From contig JAXRKP010001506.1 in assembly GCA_037039925.1 (NCBI GenBank), positions 10,001 to 74,000 of the forward strand: DNA of 64,000 nt, in the 5' to 3' direction. Positions 51,859 through 61,590 of the stretch are shown one piece after another (position 1 is the stretch's first letter; every line of letters starts with the position of its first letter). Both the position numbers and the translations under genes were made by a program. The stretch comes from Doris montereyensis. Taxonomy: Eukaryota; Mollusca; Gastropoda; Nudibranchia; Dorididae. The notes beneath the pieces are model-generated. The model was not told the DNA's origin and searched no databases. It was given only the letters and a program-made list of their open reading frames with translations.

Positions 51859-52125
51859 AACTAAATAAGAGAGGAATGAGAGTAAATGCAAGGAAAAACC
51901 AAAACAATGCTAGTAACTAGGAAGCTAAACCACAAAATCTTAAATTGGGCAGGAGAATTTAGAATAAGTTCACAACTACAATTACCTAGGAGTAATGATT
52001 AACTCAGAGGACAAACTAATGGAAGAAATCAGCCAGAGAATCAAAAAGACAAGTGCAATATATAACCATCTAGGAAAGGCATTTGTATGTAAAGAAGAAT
52101 TGCCAACAAAACCAAAATGGCAGTG
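51859..52125 (+). mobile_element. RTE-like LINE internal fragment, copy I
   Basis: A second, separate piece (ANARKNQNNAS-type through TKPKWQ) fused directly to the tail of the previous copy and cut at CCAAAATGGCAGTG. Confidence 0.8.
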
Positions 52126-52950
52126 TAGAATAGAACGCCATGTCCTCCAGAATAATCATTACCAGATTCTTCACAAAATCACATAAAATTTTGATGATCC
52201 AACATTATGCACCGAGTGAAGCAGAGGACGAACAGAAAAAAGCATTTTATTAACAGTTGCAAGATGTGATAAATCAAAAAGGAAAGAAATATGTCTTGAA
52301 CCTGATGGGCAACCTAAATGCTAAAATCGGAAGCCACAACACTGGCAGAGAGCATTGTTTAGATCTGGGAGTAAGAAATGAAAATGGAGAATTATTTAGT
52401 GATTTTTGCATGTTCAATGGACTTGTAGTTGGCGGAAGCATCTTCCCACATAAGGTTACCTGGGTGTCTCCAAATCATCAGACCAAGAATCAAATTGATC
52501 ACATCTGCATTGGTTTAGAAGATCCATGCTAGATGTTCAAAACAAGAGAGGTGCAGACGTTAGCTCTGATTATCATTTACTAGTAAGGACCTTTTGATTG
52601 AAGTTAAAGAACTACAAAATGAAATTTGATAAAACTGACTTTAAATACAAAACTGAGCTATTACAGGACCCACAGACTAAAAAAGTGTTCCATATACAAC
52701 TGAAAAACCATTACGCACCATTAGCAAACCTTATTCAAGAGGTCTTTTCGATAGAACAGGCATGGAAAAACAGCCTGGGAAACCACTTGCAATGAAATAC
52801 TGGGCAAGAAAACAAGACAACACAAGGACTGGATAATATTAGAAACAATGCAAAAGATAAAATCAGAAAGGACCTAAAATCAAAGGTAAACAACTGCAAG
52901 ACGAGAGCATCAAAAGCTAAGACACAGGAAAAATATTATATGGCCCATAA
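52126..52950 (+). mobile_element. Second LINE family (BovB-like RTE) fragment
   Basis: A different lineage. 52257-52532 reads LNLMGNLNAKIGSHNTGRE, NENGELFSDFCMFNGLVVG and IFPHKVTWVSPNHQTKNQID, the C-terminal endonuclease of BovB-type RTEs, sometimes annotated as craniofacial development protein 2. Then SSDYHLL, the final catalytic His, and a linker (KVNNCKTRASKAKTQEKYY). No reverse transcriptase follows. Confidence 0.8.
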
Positions 52951-53009
52951 AGGAAGCTCTGCCTTTCCTGGATCGAGACAGAGGTGGCGGCGCAGGACAG
53001 TGAAGCGGA

Positions 53010-53310
53010 GAGACCTCATTGGCAACCTATGCCCCACCCGGGGTACAAGGGTATAAGTCAAGTAAGTCAAGTATATTAGAAGCCCCGTATTTGCTACCCG
53101 CTTGGAGTCATGAGAACCCAGGCTTGAAATCTGGCAATGCTAGGTCTTCACTTAGTGTTCCTTGGGAAAGACATGTAATACAGACCCAGATGATGCAAAT
53201 GGGTACCAGCATCAGTTGGGGAGTATATCCTGTGACTAGCATCTTGCCCACCAGATAATGTCAGGTGATATCATCACCTGTTCCACAACTTGAGAATTTT
53301 AAACTCTAAA
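53010..53310 (+). mobile_element. tRNA-derived SINE, family 2, degraded
   Basis: AACCCAGGCTTGAAATCTGG (decayed B box) and GTGTTCCTTGGGAAAGACATG core at about 53155. It ends about 20 bp before VPS4 exon 3. Confidence 0.6.
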
Positions 53311-53329
53311 GGAAACACTAAACATTTAC

Positions 53330-53477
53330 CCAGAGTTATTTTTAGATGTCTTCTCTCCATCAGCAACAGGTTTTTTCTTGTCCTTTCTGAGATAGTTTTT
53401 TAATTTTTCAGCTCTGTCAAGGTATTGCACACATTTTGCTCGGATGCTCTCTTTAGCTTTGTCACTACTGGCTTCAT
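53330..53477 (-). CDS. VPS4: VPS4 exon 3: end of MIT domain and linker
   Basis: Read on the minus strand it continues the tyrosine codon and gives [15 protein letters not shown], then [15 protein letters not shown], the second and third MIT helices, followed by a lysine-rich linker. It is flanked by a TTTCAG acceptor and a GTAAAT donor. The reading frame is uninterrupted for its whole 148 bp. Confidence 0.95.
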
Positions 53478-54052
53478 CTGAAACATCAATAGCAGTGAAA
53501 ATATTTTATGTTGAAATACTCCAAGTTTGAAAAAAGTATTATCATTGAAAATTGCAATTGTATATTAATATACAGGAATGAAACTAGCCCCAGAAAGTGA
53601 AAAAGGAATACATGTATGTTGGAGATCTAAAAGGTCTAGGTTGTGGGATTTCCAAAATTACTTATCAACTTCATGTTGTATTTCTGGATCATCCAACTCT
53701 TTCAACAGGAAAATTTGTTTTACATAATATACATCCATATCGGTCAAATTAATGACAAGGAATATTAAGAAAATAAATGAGACATTAGGCTTTCGATTCA
53801 TAAAAGGACTGTGTGATTTCATCAATAATGAGTTTGCGTTGATTGTGCTTCAATGAAGTCTAATTGTTAACAATAGTCTCAAAGCAAACAACGATAATAA
53901 AAAACAACAGTTAAACATTGAACAAAAGAGACTTGAAATTCATTACACACACACACACATATATATATTATAATACAAATCAAACTCTACTGTAACACCC
54001 TGGCTTCTATAACAACTTTTAAGTCTTGGAGATACAATATGGTGAGACTTAC

Positions 54053-54163
54053 ATTTAATGGCATGTAGGAAGTACTCTACTGCATGTTCATAGCACCTCA
54101 AAGCTTCTTCATAGTTCTTGTTTTGTCTTCTTCTGTAGCCTTGGTTACCAAATCAATGGCTTT
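54053..54163 (-). CDS. VPS4: VPS4 exon 2: first part of the MIT domain
   Basis: The exon starts after an AACAG acceptor and opens [14 protein letters not shown], the first MIT helix, which binds MIM motifs in ESCRT-III tails. The expected preceding residues end in LQ, from the unseen exon 1. It ends at a GTAAGT donor in phase 1, inside the tyrosine codon of the HAIKYEA motif. One A appears to be missing from the run after GAC (about 54120-54125): the frame opens correctly, then shifts, and [19 protein letters not shown] reads only in the shifted frame. Length is 111 bp where 112 is needed. Confidence 0.9.
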
Positions 54164-56195
54164 CTGTTTACATGACAGGGTAGAGACATGCATTCATTCA
54201 ATCATTGATGCAATAAGAGAGATGGCAAGGCAAAAACATGTACATGTTATGGCTTAAAAAATTGGTTTACCCATGTTAAAAAATGATATTAATAACATAA
54301 AAGTTTTGCAGCAGCCATGTTTCACAAATGATCGATTGATTGCTATTCACCCTGTCCACCATATGCAATGATCTCAGGGTGAATTAAGAGGAAACAGCAA
54401 AATGACAGGAAAAGTGAAGAGTAACAGGAAAGACCAGTGGGTAAGCAATTACTATTATTATTATTAATATTATCATCATTATTATGATTAATATCTTGGG
54501 ACCTTCTTCTGCATTATATTTCAGATTTTCCCTCTAGGGTTTGCCATAGCAGGTCATCCTTCTCCTATCCTGTTTGTCTCCATCCCTTGCAGTGACAATC
54601 TTCATGTCTTCTTGTATTAAATCCATACATGAGGCAATGCCAAAAAGCTCTTCTATGTTAGTAGTTCTTTATTGTAATTTCCATATATATATATCTGTCA
54701 ATTTGTTATGGATTCCATTTGTGTGTTTAAGTGTGAATAATTTAAATAAACTGTTCAAACAGCAAAACCAAGCTTGTCATTGTTGACTGCTTTGTTTCTT
54801 TTCAATCAGCATGACCTGTTCAAATGTATGCAGTTTTTTTCACTCTTGAAAATGAACACATCGAGTATTGTGTCAAGAAATGTCACGGGAAGAGAAAATC
54901 CTTCGGTTTTTCTTTTTTCTTTATGCCATTCAAATACGTACAAGTTGGGGCATCTTTCCTGCAAGTGGCATGAAGCAAAACGCTCTAGGTAAAAAATTAT
55001 CCCTCTTATAAAATGTGCGTGTCAGGCGTCATTTGTGTCATCACAATCCCGATGAAGATTTAGTAGTCTGCCAGTATTAGGTTTTTCAACATAGCATATA
55101 GCACCATATCGCACATGTGTAACCTTTTAGAATGTGTATTCCCCTCTGTGTTCCGCGCAAAGGAAAAGCCACACGCAAGACAAAGGCCACATGATTAGTC
55201 TGCTCGCTGTGTCGTCATACCTGGCGGCCAACAGAGCGCAAGAAGCGCGCCCTTTCAAAGGTATTTTGAGAGTTCTATTGGTCCTTCCAGGCGTGAATCA
55301 TATTTCCTTTGGCTCATGATGAATTGTCAGCAAAAAAATGAAATAGACGGATTACACAGAAACGCTCAAAGTCTTACTTCTTGTCTTCACATTTTTTTTA
55401 AATAATGACGCCCGTCATCACTTATTCATATGATGATATCTGACATGATTTTGCCTTTTAGTTCCCCACCTGAATCTGTACTACGGCTTTGATTTATAAG
55501 ATATATTGGTATGAATCTGAGGTGCCGAAAATGTACAGATAAAATGAGTTCTTCTGTCTTAACTAGAGAGGTGATTGGGTTGATTTTATGATCAATTTGA
55601 CGTTTGTGATGGCAACAAATTTGCTCGACTGCATGACGTCCGACTTTTAAATTATTGTTTGCTCATCGTCAAAAAATATTTCATCTTTATGAGGAAATTG
55701 TTGACTTACCAATAACTAAAATAATGAAAGAAACATTTAAAAAGTCATTAGCACAATAACCCACAGCACATAAACAAAATATGAGTCAAGAATACAATCA
55801 TTGTGTGTTGGGTGTCACAGAGACAACAGAAAGTTTGTCTATCTTCAGCTGTCCTACAGGGGTAAAAATTATATCACTATTCGCAAAGACAACTGGTGTG
55901 GTGCATATTGTTGTAAAAGATGGTCAACAGGCTACCAATCGATAAATTGTGATCGGATATCATGCAAATGACACACATTCTTGAACAGCAAATGTCTGAC
56001 ACATGAATTGTTTCAACCTTCAGTATTGTGAATTAATTTTCCATGTAGCACAACAATAATTGTGTTTAAAATGTCGTCTGGGACATCCCTTGTTGGCAGA
56101 TCAGTAGAATGGTAATAAAATAAGACACAGAGTTAAATCGATGCTTTATTGATAGTATCGAACGACATTCAAACCTCATAGTATTCGTCATCCGC
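54164..56195. other. VPS4 intron 1 or upstream DNA; exon 1 not found
   Basis: I searched for a short minus-strand exon beginning ATG and ending CTNCAG before GT, and found none here or up to 64000. R3 lies at 54345-54440. Otherwise unassigned. Confidence 0.5.
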
Positions 56196-56199
56196 TTAA

Positions 56200-56874
56200 C
56201 CCTTTGGTTGCTATATTCGCGAAAGACGAATTTCCGGTATAGGTTTCAAATGCTACGTTCGCCAAAAGGCAAATTCCTAATAAGGACCATTTAAAAGGCG
56301 AATTCTTTATTTTCAGTTCCTGTAGTGATTTGGGAGTAGCTCCCTTTTGCTTACGGCGCTTTATTCGACTACGGTATTAAAAAAAATTGGTGTTTTGAAC
56401 TGCGATTTTTGGCAATTTTTCTTGTTTTATTGGTTTGTTTACATTAGCGATGGAATCTGAAGATGAGGCTGATACATAGACATGATATTGACTGGTGATG
56501 AGTTTATGCCCGGGGAGTGATGATTCTAGCTCGATTTCTGAAGCTGATAGGCCTGAACTAGATCTAGATTTAGACAATAGTGATATTAGTCCTAGACCCA
56601 CGGATCATGTTGACAAAGAGGGACAGAGAGGGGGAAATGGGCGTGACAGAGAGAGGTCTGACCAAGAATGGGTTTAGAGGATGCTAAACAATCAATGTAT
56701 CAATCAAACATTTAGCTTGTCCATATTCCTAACTAGCCTGAAAATTTCATTACCTTGTGATGTGTCGTTTGAGAGCTAGATTATTTTTCTAAAAGCACCA
56801 TTTTTCATAGGAATTCTCAAAAAGCCTTAGCATTTGAGATGTAAATAGGGACAAATAGGATAGCAACCAAAGGG
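56200..56874 (+). mobile_element. Complete non-autonomous piggyBac element
   Basis: Perfect 15-bp terminal inverted repeats (CCCTTTGGTTGCTAT) flanked by TTAA at 56196-56199 and 56875-56878: the hallmark of piggyBac. 675 bp. Inside are MESEDEADT (about 56450), then a stop, then MMSLCPGSDDSSSISEADRP and an acidic ELDLDLDNSD stretch (56495-56677), the N-terminus of a piggyBac transposase. The catalytic domain is absent, so it relied on another copy. Confidence 0.92.
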
Positions 56875-56924
56875 TTAAATTATTTCATGTTGTTTTTAAA
56901 TAAGACTCCTTTATCTCTTTCATT

Positions 56925-58284
56925 TTTTTTTCTTTATCAGTTCCCATTCTACCCTCCGGTGTATGGGTTTAAATGGCCGAAATGATCTTTCTTCAGGCTG
57001 CCCTGTACTGACATTTTCAGTTTCCTTCCGTAAAAGTTAAATTTCTTTGCATCAATGCCTCTTTTATATCTTCTTCCCACTTTCTACGAGGTCTGCCTTT
57101 TGGTCTTTTACCTTGAGTTTTAGCACTGGATACTGATTTGATTTAGCTATTGTATTGCCACTCGTTCTATTACCATGCCCAAACTATCTCAATTGATTTA
57201 TTTCTATCTCAGTTTTTATGCTATCTGCTTTGGTTTGATTGTTGTGATTCTGATTTTGTCTCTTTTAATTTTCCTTACTACTCTTCTTAAATATTTCATT
57301 TCAGCTGCCTATATTCTACTGTATTTCCTACTGTCTTAGGTCCAGGTTTCACTGCCATAGATGATAAAGGAGAGTAGGACAATAAACTGTGCCATTTTGG
57401 TTTTTGCTGACAATTCTTGTTTACATACAAATGCCTATTGGATTCTCTGGCTGATTTCTTCTCTTAGTTTTCCCTCTGAGTTAATCATTACTCCCAAGCA
57501 ATTGTAGTTTGAACTTGTTCTAAATTCTCCCTGCCCAATTTAAGATTTTGTGTTTTAGCTACCCTAGTTACTAGCATTGTTTTGGTTTTCTTTGCATTTA
57601 CTCTCATTCCTCTTGTATTTAATTCATTATTCATTATGTTGATATTCGACTGGAAGTCCCTTTCTGATTTTCCAAACAGAACTAAATCATCAGCAATTGA
57701 AAGCATTGATACATTTACTGGTTTGAGCTTCCACATACCTACATTCATTTTCTTCATTTTTGAGGATGCCTTTGTGACTGAATCCATAAATGGGATAAAC
57801 AAAAGAGGACTTGGGTCTTACTCCTATATCTACATCAAATTCTTCAGATACATTTCCAGCTACTCACTGTACATGTTGCTTTATTGTAAAAAATTTTAAT
57901 GGCTTCTATTAAATTTTGCTCTACATTGTATTCTTTTAGGGAATGCCATAGTTCGTCCCTCCTCACAGTGTCAAATGCCTTTTCTAAGTCAATAGAACAC
58001 AGGTGAAAGTCAATGTTTCTCTCAAGGAATTTTTCTTATATTTGTCTAATTATAAATATGTGATCTTGTATACTTCTTCCTGGTCTAAATCCACTCTGAT
58101 ATTCTTCAATCTGAATCTCTACTCTTTTCCTTAGTCTCATTTCCAGAATCCTGGCATACATTTTTCCTGGTAAGCTAAGTAGTGATATCCCTCTACAGTT
58201 TGAGCATTCCATAGTTGATCCTTTCTTATCTGGCACCTGTTAGGACTTCTAAGGTTGTTGACATATTGCATGCAGTAGTTTACC
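56925..58284 (-). mobile_element. RTE-like LINE copy K: 3' half of a twin-primed insertion
   Basis: The AAAG tail lies at 56925 and the C-terminal and reverse transcriptase regions run to about 58284 (MLSIADDLVLFGKSERDFQS at 57700; GFRPGRSIQDHIFIIRQI at 58036). It ends at the equivalent of copy A position 1180, where the inverted 5' half begins. Confidence 0.87.
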
Positions 58285-60130
58285 TGCCCGGGCAGTGGAC
58301 AGGTAAGTACCTGTACAGGGAGTATATGATCTCGCCCTCCACGAGTGTCCTGATGCCTTGCAGGCAGGTTTTGACTGACCAAACGCTGAGGGAGTTAACC
58401 CTGACAGAAAATAGCAACCTGCTGCCTTGCAGGCTGGTCTTGAATGACTGAAGGCTAAGGGAGTTAACCCTGACAGAAAATAACAAGGTCTGGTAGGGGG
58501 CCTTAAAGTGGCAGCCCCACCATCTACCTAGGGTACAGTGGGCTAATCCCCTGCTTACCCAAAATAGCCTGATTCAGAGGAGTAAAAGGAATATAACCGG
58601 CTTAATCTTTCGAAGACGAACTTGGAAACGAACATGGACTGTGATTTTTGGAACATGCAACATTAGGGCAATAAATGGAAAAGAGTTAGAATTATTTGAA
58701 AAAATGGAAAAATTCAAAGTAGATATTTTGGCCATTACAGAAACAAAGAAAAAAAGGACAAGGAATAGAAAATGTAGGACCAAATCATAGTTTAATCTTC
58801 TCAGGGGTAGATGTCAAAGATAGAGCTAGAGCAGGAAAAGGCCTCCTAGTGCATAAAAGGCTTGAAAAGCTACTAGAAAGTTGGAAATTTATAAGCCCAC
58901 AGCTATTAAGAGGTAAATAGTACACCAAAGGACGAGAAATTAAATTATTAATAGCTTATGGACCAAATGAAGACGCAACCAAAGAAGAAAAAGATATCTT
59001 CGAAAAACAATTTACAAATAGCTGCAGAGAATCTTAAATCCAAACAGGAGCTAATGGTTTTAGGAGATTTAAAGATTTAAATGCTAGAGTAGGCAACAAT
59101 GTAGAAACGTCAGGAGGAGTAATAGGTAAAGGAGGAGAGACAACAACTTCTCCAAATGGAGAGAGACAAATAGATTTTTGCCTAAAGAATAACATGAAAA
59201 TAGCCAACACCTTTTTTCCTCATAAAGATATCCACAAATATACAAGAGTCAATGATAGACTACATAATAGTTAGCAGCTGCCGTTTTTACAGTACATTGG
59301 ATGCAAGAGTAAACAGAGGAGCAGAAATATTTAGTGATCATCACTTAGTGATTGCCAAAATGAGATTACTGACTGAAGAAAACAAACAGAAAAGGAAAGA
59401 GAAGAAAGCTACTAAACTCAAAGTAGAGAAACTAAATAAACCAGTAGTGAAACAGGTATACCAATCTAGGATAAAAAGATTTATCAGTAAAAGACAGATG
59501 GATCTGAATGATAGCACAATATGGGAAAAGTGGCAGATGTATAAAGAAACACTCCTCAATTGTACTTAAGAGGTCTGTGGTAGGAAACAAATTAAAGGAG
59601 ATAGGAAAAGAACAGCGTGGTGGAATGAGAATGTCAAGACTAAGATCAAAGAAAATAAGGATGCCTGGACCTTCAGTCGAATATCAATATTATGAACAAT
59701 GAACTAAATAAAAGAGGAATGAGAGTAAATGCAAAGAAAACCAAAATAATGCAAGTAACTAGGGAAGCTAAAACACAAAATCCTGAATTGGGCAGGAGAA
59801 TTTAGAAAAAGTTCACAGCTACTTCATGAAAACTATCAAGGAAATCAAAGAGGATAGGATAGATCACGTGAATAAAAGAACTATCGCCAAAAAGGAAGTT
59901 AGGAAAGCAAAACAGGAACAATGGGAAGAGTTTGGACAAAGACTCCAAGAAAGCTATCAAGGAAATCAAAAGCTGTTCTGGGGGCAATGAAGAGCATGAG
60001 AAAGACCAAAGCATGCCCAATACGACAAATTAAGAATGCCAAAGGAGAAATATTGAAAGAAGACAGCGAAATCATGAAAACATGGAGAAAGCATTTTCAC
60101 CAATTACACAATCCCTTCAGAACGTAAGAA
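58285..60130 (+). mobile_element. RTE-like LINE copy L: inverted 5' half
   Basis: Plus-strand 5' monomers (58290-58560), endonuclease (58620-59350, with SDHHLVIAKMRLLTEENKQK) and linker (QSRIKRFISKRQMDLNDSTI; MKSMRKTKACPIRQIKNAKG) ending near AACGTAAGAAACAAG at 60130, equivalent to copy A about 1340. A stray RT piece (59667-59822) sits in the linker. Together with K it makes one element with a 5' inversion. Confidence 0.87.
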
Positions 60131-60144
60131 ACAAGACAAAATCC

Positions 60145-60395
60145 TGTGTCAGACTATAGTCCTGTCCAGGAGATGATTATAATCACCTGTTCCGCCTTAC
60201 ATTACAGAAACCGGGATACACCCGGCTCTGTATGCCTTAAGGGATATATTTTGTTATGATTGGGAAGAACACATGTTGAGTTTTTCCAATAAACACAATG
60301 TCAGATCTAGCTTGATAGGATTGGAACCCAGAACCTCAAGATCTCAAGCCTGGCAACCTTACCACTAAGCAACCGACGACACTTACGGTGTACAC
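60145..60395 (-). mobile_element. tRNA-derived SINE, family 2
   Basis: Minus strand: GGTTGCTTAGTGGTAAGG (A-box region) and CTGGGTTCCAATCCT (B box), followed by the family body and a CGGGTGTATCCCGG stem. It borders the end of LINE copy L. Confidence 0.7.
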
Positions 60396-60820
60396 TGCTC
60401 ACCGATTATAGCAAAGTCAATGATAAGGAGCATAAGTGCTCTCATACCCATTATCAATCAGAGGTTGATGCGGCACCAATACCTAATGAATGTACCATAA
60501 TTCAGTGCTTCTCAAACCATCTGATGTCACGGCACCGGCAGTTGTTTTTTCGTCCGATAGACTCGGGCTAGCAATAAGCCTAGTTGTTACAACTGAGGTG
60601 TCAATCATCATCGATGTGATGTTTCCACAGGTTATATTTCTGAAAAAGGATTGTGCGTCTATGATTCCTCACATGGGTAGATTGATTGTGTTATGCCAGC
60701 CATTGCGATGTCACCATAACCGTTCCATAAAATCACACAATGTGAGAGCCTGTAATTTCATGAAGAGTACAATAAAGCGTTAGTATCACTATATTATTTG
60801 TGAGACATGACTGAAGTAGG
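60396..60820. other. No gene seen
   Basis: An ORF of 97 codons on plus (60490-60783) has no recognisable motif and is probably chance. Confidence 0.45.
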
Positions 60821-60824
60821 CCAC

Positions 60825-61035
60825 AGAAGAGAGAGAGAGGGAGAGAGAGAGGGAGAGAGAAAGAGAGAGACAGACAGAGAAAGAGAGAGACAGACAGACA
60901 GAAAAAAGAGAGACAGACAGACAGACAGAGAAAGAGATCGACAGAGAGAAAAACAGATAGAGAGATACACACACCTTGAGATAGAGAAAGGGACAGATAG
61001 GCACAGAGTGACAGAGAGAGAAAGAAAGACACACA
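60825..61035. repeat. Imperfect GAGA/GACA purine repeat
   Basis: Interspersed GAGAGAGA and GACAGACA motifs over about 210 bp. The opposing Ser/Leu-rich ORFs derive from it. Confidence 0.9.
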
Positions 61036-61469
61036 CATGTTACGTTTTGGTTTCTTGTTGTATTTTGCCCTGTTTACGATTGATTATGCCTTTACTATAC
61101 TTGAAACCCTCTATTTTAAGTCGTTGCATGCCTGACATTTCTGCTGCATGCTTTCTTACCAACTAGGCCTATAACTATAAGAAAGACACAATCTCTCTCT
61201 CTCTCTCTCTGACATACAGACACACTCATATTGAATATAAGAATTAGGTATGGAGCATCCTGATTAATGCAGGCACTTGTACAGTACTATTGTGTTAAAT
61301 ATATATTATTACAGGTCGGCCTTCTACTACTACTAGTACATAAGTATTGATTTTTTCCCAAGGTCGCGTTATTTAAGCGCTATTCACATTCTCTTGGTAG
61401 AAAGTTCTATATCTGGACTTGGCTTGAACAAAGGAAGTGAAGCTGCTCATAATATCTGAGACCCTTCCA
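61036..61469. other. No gene seen
   Basis: Contains a short CT tract at 61192-61210. No coding signal. Confidence 0.5.
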
Positions 61470-61590
61470 ATTGTGGGCGGTTGGCAGGTTCTACTTCTTT
61501 CCTTACGCTCTTTTAATTATCGCCGTTTCCTCTTTGTTCACACTGAGATCAATGTACATGATGGACACGGCAAAAGTGAATGAAAGAAAA
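61470..61590 (-). repeat. R3 repeat, inverted copy
   Basis: Minus reading gives GAAAGAAGTAGAACCTGCCA then ACCGCCCACAA, the same end as the copy at 11600-11620. Confidence 0.55.

Noticed and set aside
60733..61166. Ser/Leu-rich and Arg/Glu-rich ORFs on both strands
   Set aside because: Products of the GAGA/GACA repeat.
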